DNA from: JASLDZ01 sp964242625
Lineage (GTDB): Bacteria > Pseudomonadota > Alphaproteobacteria > Caulobacterales > Caulobacteraceae
Reading direction: 5' to 3'
Length of the DNA: 64,000 nt
Assembly: GCA_964242625.1 (NCBI GenBank)
Contig: CAXTAO010000009.1
Span: 27,506 to 91,505 of the forward strand
Below, in pieces: positions 32,113-42,522 of the stretch. The translations under genes and the position numbers were made by a program. Below the pieces are notes generated by a model. That model worked only from the letters and a program-made list of their open reading frames with translations, did no database searches and had not been told where the DNA came from. Positions within the stretch are counted from its first letter, which is position 1. Every line of letters begins with the position of its first letter.

Positions 32113-33573
32113 ATGACCGCCCTTTCGCGCCGCTCGCTGTTCGCCGCCGTCGCCGGGGCCGGGCTCGCCCCCGCCCTACGCGCGCGCGCCGCGCCCCTCG
32201 TCGTGTGGGAGGCGGAGAGCTACGGCGCGCGCGGCGACGGCGCGGCCGACGACGGGCCGGCGATCAACCGCGCGATCGAGGCGGCCGCCCGAGCGGGGGG
32301 CGGCGCGGTGCGGCTGAGGCCCGGCCGCACCTATCTGAGCTCGACGGTCGTCCTGCGCTCGCGCGTGACCCTCGACCTCGCCGCCGGCTCGACCCTGAAG
32401 GCCTCCACCACGCGCGAGTGGTACCGCGAGTACGGCTCGCTGATCTTCGCCCACGACGCCGAGGCGATCGCCGTCACCGGCCAGGGGACGATCGAGGGGA
32501 ACGGCGCCGCCTACTTCCCCACCCTCACCGAAGGCGCCTACGAGGTCCCGCACGCCTTCCTCGGGCCGTGGAATCCGCTGGACGAGAGCCCCGGCCAGTT
32601 CCACGCCGACGGGCGGCCGCGGATGATCATCCTGGTGGGCTGCCGCAACGTGCGGCTGGAGGGCTTGCGCATCCACGACGCGCCCACCTGGACGATCCAC
32701 CCGATCGGCTGCGAGGACCTCACCATCCGTGGCCTCACCATCGACAACAGCCTCCTCGTGCCGAACTGCGACGGCATCGACATCGACCGCTGCCGGCGCG
32801 TGCGGGTGTCGGACTGCGCCATCACCGCTGGCGACGACTGCATCATCGTCAAGACGTCGCGCAACTTCCCCCAGTTCGGCGACCTCGACGGCGTGGTCGT
32901 CGACAACTGCACCCTGCGCTCCAGCTCGGCGGGCGTGAAGGTCGAGCCCGAGGGGCCCGGAACCTTGCGCAACTGCATCTTCCGCGGCCTGACCATCACC
33001 GAGAGCAACCGCGGGCTGGCGATCTTCAACCGCGACGGCGCGGTGGTGGAGAACCTGATCTTCTCCGACCTCGTCATCACCACCCGGCTGCATCACGACA
33101 TGTGGTGGGGCAAGGCGGAGGCGGTGAACATCTCCAACCTGCCGCGCCGCCCGGCGATCGGGCCGTGCGTGATGCGCAACCTGCAGCTCCACAACCTGAT
33201 CTGCCGCGGCGAGAGCGGGATCTTCATCCACGGCTGGCCCGGCTCGACGCTCTCGGACATCGAGATCTCCGGCGTGCAGCTCACGCTCGAGAAGACGACG
33301 CCCTACCCCGGCGGCCAGTACGACCTGCGACCCAACGAGTATCCCGGGCGCGGCCTCTACGCGCACCGCATCGCGGGGGTGTACGCGCGGGACGTGGAGC
33401 GGCTGACCCTGCGCGACGTCTCCGTGCGCTGGGCCCCGAACGCCCCCGCCTACTTCGGCCCGGCGCTGGAGACCGAGCGCACGCCGGGCCTGCGGGTGAT
33501 CGACTTCACGGGCGAGGCGGCGCACGCGGGCGAGCCCGCGCGCCTCCTCGACGGCGCTCCCGCTAGAGGCTGA
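32113..33573 (+). CDS. Glycoside hydrolase family 28 (polygalacturonase-type) exported enzyme
   Basis: A 486-residue right-handed beta-helix protein. The N terminus has a twin-arginine-like signal, SRRSLFAAVAGAG. YGARGDGAADDGPAINRAIEA is the usual GH28 opening, followed by GQGTIEGNG. NCDGIDIDRC and GDDCIIVK match the catalytic NTD and DD motifs, but the GHG and RIK motifs of polygalacturonases are replaced by SAGVKVEPEG and RGLAIFNRD, so another pectic or rhamnogalacturonan glycoside may be the substrate. ATG 32113 lies just after the terminator. Its 3' end overlaps the convergent barrel gene by 11 bp. Confidence 0.87.
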   Translation: MTALSRRSLFAAVAGAGLAPALRARAAPLVVWEAESYGARGDGAADDGPAINRAIEAAARAGGGAVRLRPGRTYLSSTVVLRSRVTLDLAAGSTLKASTTREWYREYGSLIFAHDAEAIAVTGQGTIEGNGAAYFPTLTEGAYEVPHAFLGPWNPLDESPGQFHADGRPRMIILVGCRNVRLEGLRIHDAPTWTIHPIGCEDLTIRGLTIDNSLLVPNCDGIDIDRCRRVRVSDCAITAGDDCIIVKTSRNFPQFGDLDGVVVDNCTLRSSSAGVKVEPEGPGTLRNCIFRGLTITESNRGLAIFNRDGAVVENLIFSDLVITTRLHHDMWWGKAEAVNISNLPRRPAIGPCVMRNLQLHNLICRGESGIFIHGWPGSTLSDIEISGVQLTLEKTTPYPGGQYDLRPNEYPGRGLYAHRIAGVYARDVERLTLRDVSVRWAPNAPAYFGPALETERTPGLRVIDFTGEAAHAGEPARLLDGAPARG

Positions 33574-34582
33574 ACGAGAGCGACAGCCCGCCCGTTACAT
33601 CCGCCGCGCCGCGCGACAGGCCGGCCGAGGCGAAGCCCGTCAGCCGCAGGCCCGTGCGCGTCAGCCGCGCCGAAGCGGAGGCGGAGATCTCGTGGCTGTC
33701 GCCAATGTAGCGGCTGGCGCTCTGGGCGAAGTCATAGGACACGAGCCCGACGATGCGGTCGTTGAAGACGTAGCTGACGCCCGTTGAAGCGGCGTATCCG
33801 TCGCGCAGCTTCCATTGGCTGTTGGAGCCGAAGTCTCGGTAGGTGGCCGAGGCGAAGGGGATCCAGCGCCCGATCGGCTTGGAAACCTCGGCGCCGAAGG
33901 CGTAGTCGGCGCGGCCGGTGGAGACGCCGCTCTCCAGCGAGTGGGGGCCGGTGGGCAGCTTCACCTTGCCGATCAGCTCGAGGTCGAAGCCCCACTTGGG
34001 CGCGGTGGGCAGGAGGTAGGCGGCGCCCAGCGTGAGGTCGCCCACCCCCTCGCGCACGTGCTTGGCGGCCGGCGTGCTCGGGAAAGGCGCCACGATCACG
34101 GGCGCGCCGTCGATGCCGGTGAAGACCGCGCCCGCGCTGTCGATGCGCATGTAGGGCAAGCTCGCGCTCAGCCGCCAGTTGCCGAGCCGGTAGCGCGCGC
34201 TGAGGAGCGCCGCGCTGATCGTCGTATCGGTGGGCGCGCCGAAGTCGCCGCTCCACGCCGAGCCGCCGGCCGACACGGTGAGCGGCCCCTCAGCGTCGCT
34301 GATCGGGCGCAGGATGGAGAGGGAACCCTCGACGGGGGCGGCCTGCGCCGGCGGCGCGGCCCCGGTGACGGCGGCGGCGGTGGCGATGGATCGCGCGCCG
34401 CGCGCGTCGGCGGCGTCGACCAGCGCGAGCTGTTCGGGCGGGGGCGTCGCCGCGGCGGGGTCGACCATCACGGTGGTCTGCACCGGCGCGCCCATGGGCC
34501 CCACCTGCGCCATGGCCGGGGCAGCGGCGGCCGCAGCCAGGAAGACCGCGCCGCAGGCCAGCCCCACATTCATCCCGCGCAT
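33563..34582 (-). CDS. Predicted outer-membrane beta-barrel protein of unknown function
   Basis: A 339-residue protein with signal peptide (about 1-25, PAMAQ), a 60-residue Ala/Pro-rich start and a C-terminal two-thirds of alternating aromatic and polar strands (GNWRLSASLPYMRIDSAG, GVGDLTLGAAYLLP, WGFDLELIGKVKLPTGPHSL, ADYAFGAEVSKPIG, ATYRDFG, GVSYVFNDRIVGLVSYDFA). This is the pattern of a 10-12-strand barrel of the transporter/MetA-pathway type, and ends in GGLSLSFSL. It is the last gene of a minus-strand trio with the membrane protein and phosphoesterase. Start ATG 34582 or 34573. Confidence 0.72.
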   Translation of the reverse strand: MRGMNVGLACGAVFLAAAAAAPAMAQVGPMGAPVQTTVMVDPAAATPPPEQLALVDAADARGARSIATAAAVTGAAPPAQAAPVEGSLSILRPISDAEGPLTVSAGGSAWSGDFGAPTDTTISAALLSARYRLGNWRLSASLPYMRIDSAGAVFTGIDGAPVIVAPFPSTPAAKHVREGVGDLTLGAAYLLPTAPKWGFDLELIGKVKLPTGPHSLESGVSTGRADYAFGAEVSKPIGRWIPFASATYRDFGSNSQWKLRDGYAASTGVSYVFNDRIVGLVSYDFAQSASRYIGDSHEISASASARLTRTGLRLTGFASAGLSRGAADVTGGLSLSFSL

Positions 34583-34590
34583 CCGCCCGT

Positions 34591-35460
34591 CTACTTCTGC
34601 CGGAGGAGGCGGATCGCGTCGACCGCGTCGATCCGGACGGAGCGCACCACCTCGGGGGACTGCAGGCGGTCGAGCCTGTCGGCGCGCAGGCCATGCAGAC
34701 CGGCCACGCGCTCGCGGCCGCCGTCGGGCGTGATCACCAAGGACCTGCGCGCGCCCTCGGCGCGGCCGAGGTCGGCCAGCTCGACGTCGCGGGCGCCGCC
34801 CGAGCGGAGCGCCGGCGCGACGGGGAACGGGCGGCCGGGCGAATAGGCGGCGTCCGCGTCGCTGGCGAAGTGGTCGTGGGGCGACCAGGCGCGGTCGCCC
34901 GCTCCGGGCGTGTGGCGCCGCTCGACGCCCCGGACCGTGCGGCTGGCGAGCTGCACGCCCGCGGTGCGGCGGGAAGAGGCGGGGCGGGGAGAGGTGCTGC
35001 GGCGGCGCGCGACGGCGTCCGCATCGGGCGCGCCGTTCGAGGCGACGTCGGTCGGGGCGACGTCGGTCGGAGCCGCGACGGGCGGGGCGACGGCGGCCGG
35101 TGTGGCGGGGGCGGGCGCCGCGGCGGGGAGGGTGGCCCGCGGCGCGGGCGCGTCCACGAGCATCTGCGCCATGGGGCGGGCCGGGACGGGCGCCAGCGCG
35201 AGCGGCCCCTGGGGTGTCGCAGGGGGGCGGGCGGGCAGGAGCACGAGCAGGGCCGACGCCCCCGCCGTCACCGCCAGCGCGACCGGGATCCACACGCCCC
35301 GCGCGAGGTGGCGAGGCGCGGGTCGCGCGCGCGGGGCGGCGGCCGGCGTGCGCTGGAAGGCGCGCGGATCAACGCCCAACACCGCCGCCACGTCGTCGTC
35401 GAGCGGCGAGGCGCCGCCTTCCCCGCTCCACGCCGCGGCGTCTAGGTGCTGAGCGCCCAA
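34591..35460 (-). CDS. Single-pass membrane protein of unknown function
   Basis: A protein of about 289 residues with an N-terminal cytoplasmic piece (about 50 residues: ASPLDDDVAAVLGVDPRAFQ), one transmembrane helix (GVWIPVALAVTAGASALLVLLP), a long Ala/Pro/Arg-rich linker and a C-terminal domain rich in charged residues (RSLVITPDGGRERVAGLHGL, then a segment ending RIDAVDAIRLLRQK). I recognise no family. DNA in the linker contains a direct duplication coding DVAPTDVA. The start is uncertain; TTG 35460 overlaps the phosphoesterase end by 19 bp and no better codon is in frame before the transmembrane segment. Confidence 0.6.
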   Translation of the reverse strand: MGAQHLDAAAWSGEGGASPLDDDVAAVLGVDPRAFQRTPAAAPRARPAPRHLARGVWIPVALAVTAGASALLVLLPARPPATPQGPLALAPVPARPMAQMLVDAPAPRATLPAAAPAPATPAAVAPPVAAPTDVAPTDVASNGAPDADAVARRRSTSPRPASSRRTAGVQLASRTVRGVERRHTPGAGDRAWSPHDHFASDADAAYSPGRPFPVAPALRSGGARDVELADLGRAEGARRSLVITPDGGRERVAGLHGLRADRLDRLQSPEVVRSVRIDAVDAIRLLRQK

Positions 35461-36170
35461 GCCCTGGTCCCCTCCAGCCCCACCGCGCTCAAGCGATCCG
35501 TTCGATACGCCCCTGTATCGACGCCGATGCGGTGTGCAAGAATTTCTGGCCCATGCTCGCATACAGTGTGGCCGTGGACAATCCGCAGCGGCAGCCCGTG
35601 ATCTTTTGAAAGGAAGTCATCGCGGATCCACAGCAGATCTTCGGGCGTCTGCGCCTCCCAAGCCACATCGGGTCTGACCCCCGCATGGGTGAAGACCACC
35701 GCGCCCGAGCGATAGGTGAGCGGCCGGGCGTCGATCCACGCGGCCGCCTCCGGCCCGATCGCCGCGCGCGCGGCGCGCACCACGGCCGAGGCCGGGCCGG
35801 CGCGGATCACCGCCTCCGGCACGCCCCAGCTCGTAAGCGTCTCGAAGCCGCCGAAGCGCAGCCAAGCCTGGAGCGGCGCCTCGTCGCCGCTGTCGAGCGC
35901 CGCCTCCATCATCGCCTCGTGGTTCCCCTTCAGCACCACGAAGCGGTCGCTGCCGCCCGTGTAGGCCATCAGCCGCGCCACGAGCTCGGCCGACTGGGGG
36001 CCACGGTCGATGACGTCGCCCAAGACGACGATGCGGGTGAGGAGCGCGCGCCGCGCCGCGCCGTCGGCCCGGATGCGCGCCATCAGCGCGGTGAAGAGGT
36101 CGAGCCGCCCGTGGGGATCGCCGATCGCGTAGATGCGCTCGCCCGAGGCGATGCGGTGAGGCTGGGTCAC
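35442..36170 (-). CDS. Metallophosphoesterase family protein, serine/threonine-phosphatase-like
   Basis: A 242-residue calcineurin-fold protein. IYAIGDPHGRLDLFTALM holds the GDxHG motif, LTRIVVLGDVIDRGPQS the GDxVDRG motif, and FVVLKGNHEAMM the GNHE motif; FTHAGVRPDVAWEAQT and LRIVHGHTVCEHGPEI supply the last metal histidines. These are the marks of bacterial PrpA/ApaH-like protein phosphatases. GTG 36170 (VTQPHRIASGERIYAIG) is the plausible start, following CGGAG. It heads a trio with a membrane protein and an outer-membrane barrel; the target is unknown. Confidence 0.88.
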   Translation of the reverse strand: MTQPHRIASGERIYAIGDPHGRLDLFTALMARIRADGAARRALLTRIVVLGDVIDRGPQSAELVARLMAYTGGSDRFVVLKGNHEAMMEAALDSGDEAPLQAWLRFGGFETLTSWGVPEAVIRAGPASAVVRAARAAIGPEAAAWIDARPLTYRSGAVVFTHAGVRPDVAWEAQTPEDLLWIRDDFLSKDHGLPLRIVHGHTVCEHGPEILAHRIGVDTGAYRTDRLSAVGLEGTRAWALST

Positions 36171-36311
36171 GTCCGCTCCGCCGCGCTTCCTGGCCGGCCT
36201 GCGGCAGGAGGCGCCAGCCCGCGCGGCGAAACAAGGGCACCGTCGCCACAGCCGTGCGTTCCCGCACGCGCCGCGCAATGGCAGGGTCGGGTCGCCGCCC
36301 GGAGTCCAGCC

Positions 36312-37349
36312 ATGCGCCCGCAGACCACGCCCCGCTCGCTTCTGACCGCGGCGCTCACCGGCCTCCTCCTGGTCGCCGCGCCGGCGGCCCGCGCGGCGAC
36401 GCGCGCGTCCGACCCCGCCGACGCCGCCCGCCTCGGCCGCGGCATCAACGCCCTGGGCTTCGACCCGCTGTGGAGCGACCCCAAGAAGGCGCGGTTCGGC
36501 CTGCGCCACCTGCGCGCCATCCGCGCGGCGGACTTCTCGACCGTGCGGGTCAACCTGTTCACCTTCCCCCACCTGGACGCCGAGAACCGGCTCGACCCGA
36601 ACTGGCTCCTGACGCTGGACTCGGTCGTGCAGGCGGGCGTGGCGGAGGGCCTGAACCTCGTGCTGGAGGTGCAGGACATGAAAGCCTGCGCCGAGGACGT
36701 CGACGGCTGCCGCCCCAAGCTCCTGGCGGTGTGGCGCCAGCTCGCCGAGCGCTACCGCGGGGCCTCGCATCAGGTGCTGTTCGAGCCTCTGAACGAGCCC
36801 AACGGCGCGCTGGACGCGGTGTGGAACGACCGGCTGGCCGAGATCCTTGCGGCCATCCGGGAAACGAACCCGACGCGCGACGTGGTGGTCGACGCGGTCG
36901 GCTGGGCCAACGTCGCCAACCTGCCGAAGCTCCAGCTGCCCGCCGGCGACCGCCACCTGATCGCGAGCTTCCACTACTACGACCCGCACACCTTCACCCA
37001 CCAGGGCGCGCCCTGGGAGCCGGCGACGAGGGACCTCTCGGGCGTGCGCTGGGGCTCGGCGGCGGACCGGGCGCGCGTGCGCGCCGACTTCGCCGCGGCC
37101 AAGGCCTGGTCGCGAGCGAACCGCCGGCCCGTCTTCGTGGGCGAGTTCGGCGTGTACGAGCGGGCGGACATGGCGAGCCGCACCGCCTACCTCGCCGCGG
37201 TCGCGCGCGAGGCGGAGCGCCAGGGCTTCCCCTGGGCCGACTGGCAGTTCGACAGCGACTTCGCCGCCTGGGACCACGCGCGCGAGGCCTGGATCGCCCC
37301 GGTCCTTCAAGCGCTGATCCCGCCCGCGCCGCGCCTGCGACGCCGTTAG
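36312..37349 (+). CDS. Glycoside hydrolase family 5 (cellulase-type) exported enzyme
   Basis: A 345-residue secreted TIM-barrel enzyme with signal peptide (about 1-29, ARAAT). GRGINALGFDPLW opens the mature enzyme. FSTVRVNLFTFPHLD and NLVLEVQDMKACAED follow; LFEPLNEPNG gives acid/base Glu162 and FVGEFGVY gives nucleophile Glu278; FHYYDPHTFTHQGA and PWADWQFDSDFAAW supply subsite residues. Family 5 covers endoglucanases, mannanases and others; the subfamily is not certain. It is the first gene on the plus strand after the phosphoesterase trio, with 141 bp of divergent spacer containing no clear boxes. Confidence 0.88.
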   Translation: MRPQTTPRSLLTAALTGLLLVAAPAARAATRASDPADAARLGRGINALGFDPLWSDPKKARFGLRHLRAIRAADFSTVRVNLFTFPHLDAENRLDPNWLLTLDSVVQAGVAEGLNLVLEVQDMKACAEDVDGCRPKLLAVWRQLAERYRGASHQVLFEPLNEPNGALDAVWNDRLAEILAAIRETNPTRDVVVDAVGWANVANLPKLQLPAGDRHLIASFHYYDPHTFTHQGAPWEPATRDLSGVRWGSAADRARVRADFAAAKAWSRANRRPVFVGEFGVYERADMASRTAYLAAVAREAERQGFPWADWQFDSDFAAWDHAREAWIAPVLQALIPPAPRLRRR

Positions 37350-37412
37350 GGCTTCCGCCGGGGCGCCGACTGTGCGCACCCTTCCTGCAAAACAATGCAA
37401 GGGAGGGCGGAC

Positions 37413-39265
37413 ATGACGTTACGCACGACGCTCACGGCGGCCTTGGCCGCGTCCGTGCTGGCCGGCGCGACGCCGTCCGCCGCCGCGGCCCCGCCGCCCC
37501 TGCCCTCGCCCGCCGCCGACTTCGCCGCGCGCCTGCCGCAGGACGAGCTGATCTACTTCCTTCTGCCCGACCGCTTCGCCAACGGCGACGCCTCCAACGA
37601 CCACGGCGGCCCCGCGCTTGGCGCGTCCCGCGACGGCTTCGACCCCGCGCGCAAGGGCTTCTACCAGGGCGGCGACCTCCGCGGCGTGCTCGCCCACCTC
37701 GACTACATCCGCGACCTGGGGGCGACAGCGGTGTGGGTCGCGCCCGTGTTCCGCAACAAATGGGTGCAAGGCCCGCCTGGCCACCAGAGCGCGGGCTACC
37801 ACGGCTACTGGATCACCGACTTCACCGACGTCGACCCGCACTTCGGCACGCGCGCCGACTTCAAGCGGCTGGTCGACGCCGCCCACGCGCGCGGCATGAA
37901 GGTGATCATGGACATCGTGGCCAACCACACGGCCGACGTGATCCAGTACCGCGAGTGCCAGGGCGTGCGGCGCTGCCCCTATCGGTCGGAGGGCGACTAT
38001 CCCTACACCCGCCGCGGCGGGCCGGACGGTCAGCCCATCAACGCGGGCTTCCTCGGCGACGACGAGGCGCACCTAACGGCCGAGAACTTCGCCCGCCTCA
38101 CCCGGCCGGACTACGCCTACACGCCCTTCACGCCGCCGGCCGAGGCGCACGTGAAGAAGCCCGACTGGCTGAACGACCCGATCTACTACCACAACCGCGG
38201 CGACTTCGAGGGTTCGGGCGCGGTCGACCAGATCACCCACGGCGACTTCAGCGGGCTGGACGACCTGATGACCGAGAACCCGCGCGTGGTCGACGGCTTT
38301 ATCGACATCTACGGCCGCTGGATCGCCGACTTCGGCGTGGACGGCTTCCGCATCGACACCGCGCGCCACGTCAACCCGGGCTTCTGGCGCCGCTTCATCC
38401 CGGCGATGCTGCAGGTGGCGCGCGCTCACGGCCGGCCCAACTTCCACATCTTCGGCGAGGTGTACGACCCCGACACGGGCGTGCTCGCGCGCCACACCCG
38501 GGTGGACGGCTATCCCGCCGTGCTCGACTTCGCCTTCCAGGCGTCGGCCCAAGCGGTGATCGGCGGCAAGGAGGGACCGGCGCGCCTGGCCCACACCTTC
38601 TTCGCCGACCCCGACTTCGCCCCCGAGCACGGCGGCGCCGACCAGCTGCCGACCTTCCTCGACAACCACGACATGGGCCGCTTCAGTTGGCTCCTGCACC
38701 GCGACAACCCCGCCATGGGCCGCGACGAGCTCCTGCGGCGGGTGGAGCTCGGCCACGCGCTCCTCCTGTTCAGCCGCGGCGCGCCGGCGATCTACTACGG
38801 CGACGAGCAGGGGCTGGAGGGGGCGGGCGACGGCCAGGACTCGCGCCAGACGCTGTTCCCGAGCCCCGCCTACGCCGGCGAGGCCCGCCTCGGGACCTCG
38901 CGCACCGGCGCGCCCGGCTGGGACGAGGACGCGCCGCTGTTCCGCGCCATCGCGGGCATGGCGGCGATCCGCAACGCCCACCCGGGGCTGCGGCGCGGCG
39001 TGCAGGAGGTGCGGCTGGCCGATCAGAAGCCCGGCCTGTACGTCTGGACGCGCACCGACCCGCAGGACGGACAGTACGTGATCGCCTTGAACACCAGTCT
39101 CGAGCCCCGCGGCGCGGGCGTGACCGTGGACCCGCTCGCCACGCGCTGGACCGCCCTGCACGGCGCCTGCGCGCCCGCTTCGTCCGCGCCCGGCGCCTAT
39201 CGCGTCGACGTGCCGGCCCTGGGCTGGATCGTGTGCCGCACCGCCCCTTCCGCCGGGGGCGGCGC

Positions 39266-39269
<4 letters not shown>
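37413..39269 (+). CDS. Periplasmic or secreted alpha-amylase (GH13)
   Basis: A 618-residue GH13 enzyme with signal peptide (about 1-26, AAAAP). The conserved regions are DIVANHT (I), DGFRIDTARHV (II, nucleophile Asp315), IFGEVYD (III, Glu349) and FLDNHDM (IV, Asp420). A C-terminal beta-domain follows. It opens alpha-1,4-glucans. GGGAGG six bases ahead supports ATG 37413 over an in-frame ATG 18 bp earlier. Just upstream TGCAA is repeated at 37386-37390 and 37396-37400, 10 bp apart, a possible operator. Its stop overlaps the alpha-glucosidase GTG. Confidence 0.93.
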
Positions 39270-40870
<1,601 letters not shown>

Positions 40871-40919
40871 TGGACGGGCACGCGGCGCGCCAGACGTCGC
40901 GGCCCCGGGGGAGACCGCC

Positions 40920-42512
40920 GTGCCGGCGACACCGACCGCACACCTGACGGCCTGGGACGGGGCGATCATCCTCGCCTATCTCCTCGGCATCATCGCCTTC
41001 GGGATCGTCCTGTCGCGCCGCAAGGCGACGAGCGAGGACTTCTTCCTGGCCGGCCGCCACTCCACCTGGCCTGTGATCGGGCTGGCGCTCCTGGCGTCGA
41101 ACATCTCGTCGACCACGCTCGTGGGCCTGGCCGGCGCGGCCTACGCCACGGGCATATCGGTTTACAACTACGAGTGGATCACCGCGGTGATCCTGGTGTT
41201 CTTCTGCGTCTTCTTCCTGCCGTTCCTGTTGCGCGCGCGGCTCTACACCATGCCGGAGTTCCTGCAGCGGCGGTACAACGGCTTCTGCCGCACCTACTTC
41301 TCTGGCCTGACGCTGTTCCTCAACATCGTGGTCGACACCGCCAGCGCGCTCTACGGCGGTTCCCTGATGCTGAGCCTGATCTTCCCGCACGTGCCGCTGG
41401 CGCTGGTGGTGGCCGCGCTGGCGACCTTCGCGGGCGTCTACACGATCGCGGGTGGGCTGAAGGCGGTGATCTACACCGAGGTGGTGCAGGCGGTGCTGCT
41501 CCTGGGCGCGGCCGCCCTGATCTCGACCAGCGCCTTCGCCCGCGCGGGCGGCTGGCACGCGGTGATGACCCACGTCGATCCCGCCAAGCTGTCGCTGATC
41601 CGCCCGCTGGACGATCCGGGCGTGCCCTGGCTGGGCCTCCTCACCGGCGTGCCGCTCCTCGGCTTCTACTTCTGGTGCACCAACCAGTTCATGGTCCAGC
41701 GCATCCTGTCGGCCAAGGACGAAGACAACGGGCGCTGGGGCGCGCTCCTGGCGGGCCTCCTCAAGCTGCCGGTGCTCTTCCTGATGGTGCTGCCGGGCGC
41801 GGCGGCGATCCTGATCTACCCGCACCTGCCGCGGCCCGACCTCGTCTACCCGACGCTGATGTTCGACCTCCTGCCCGCGGGGCTCCTGGGGCTTGCCGTC
41901 GCGGGGTTCCTGGCGGCGCTGATGAGTTCGATCGCGTCCACCTTCAACTCGGCCTCCACCCTCTTCACCATGGACTTCGTGCGCCGCGCCCGGCCCGACC
42001 TCTCCAACGCGGCGCTGGTGCGTATCGGGCGGTTGGCGACGTTGACCTTCGCGGTCCTGGCCGTGCTGTGGGCCCCGCAGATCGGGCGCTTCGGCAGCCT
42101 CTGGCAGTACCTGCAGGCCGTCCTCGCCTACGCCGCCCCGCCGATCGTCGCGCTCTACGTCGTGGGGGTGTTCTGGCCGCGCGCGAACGGCGCAGGGGCG
42201 ACGGCGGCCATCGTCACGGGCCTGGTCGCGGGCGTGGCGCTCTTCGTGCTGGACGCGCTGCTGCACGTCGTGCCGCTGCACTTCCTCTACGTCGCGCCCA
42301 TCCTCTTCGCGCTCTCGGCCGCGGTGCTGGTCGGCGTCAGCCTCGCCACGCCGGCCGATCCGCCGGAGAAGACGGAGAACCTCGTGTGGACGCCCGCGGT
42401 GTTCCGCGCCGAGACGGTCGCGCTGCGCGCGCGGCCGTTCTGGCAGAACTACCGCGTGCTGGGGGCGGCGCTCCTCGTGCTCACCGCGCTCGTGGTGATC
42501 CGCTTCCGATGA
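40920..42512 (+). CDS. Sodium:solute symporter (SSS family), probable sugar uptake
   Basis: A 530-residue protein with 13-14 predicted helices. It shows the SSS features: GRHSTWPVIGLALLASNISSTTLVGLAGAAY near the N terminus (overlapping pieces), GLKAVIYTEVVQAVLLLGAAA, YFWCTNQFMVQRILSAK, LMSSIASTFNSASTLFTMDF and the C-terminal helices. SGLT-like members move glucose or galactose with sodium. GTG 40920 follows GGGGGAGA. Position between the alpha-glucosidase and the LacI regulator suggests uptake of glucose or maltose from the starch branch. Confidence 0.92.
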   Translation: MPATPTAHLTAWDGAIILAYLLGIIAFGIVLSRRKATSEDFFLAGRHSTWPVIGLALLASNISSTTLVGLAGAAYATGISVYNYEWITAVILVFFCVFFLPFLLRARLYTMPEFLQRRYNGFCRTYFSGLTLFLNIVVDTASALYGGSLMLSLIFPHVPLALVVAALATFAGVYTIAGGLKAVIYTEVVQAVLLLGAAALISTSAFARAGGWHAVMTHVDPAKLSLIRPLDDPGVPWLGLLTGVPLLGFYFWCTNQFMVQRILSAKDEDNGRWGALLAGLLKLPVLFLMVLPGAAAILIYPHLPRPDLVYPTLMFDLLPAGLLGLAVAGFLAALMSSIASTFNSASTLFTMDFVRRARPDLSNAALVRIGRLATLTFAVLAVLWAPQIGRFGSLWQYLQAVLAYAAPPIVALYVVGVFWPRANGAGATAAIVTGLVAGVALFVLDALLHVVPLHFLYVAPILFALSAAVLVGVSLATPADPPEKTENLVWTPAVFRAETVALRARPFWQNYRVLGAALLVLTALVVIRFR

Positions 42513-42522
42513 GCGCCCGCCG

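Noticed and set aside
36254..39265. Upstream part of a 1538-codon plus-strand frame that ends in the alpha-glucosidase
   Set aside because: Only the last 534 codons (from 39266) show family sequence; the earlier part is a shadow of the GH5 and amylase genes.
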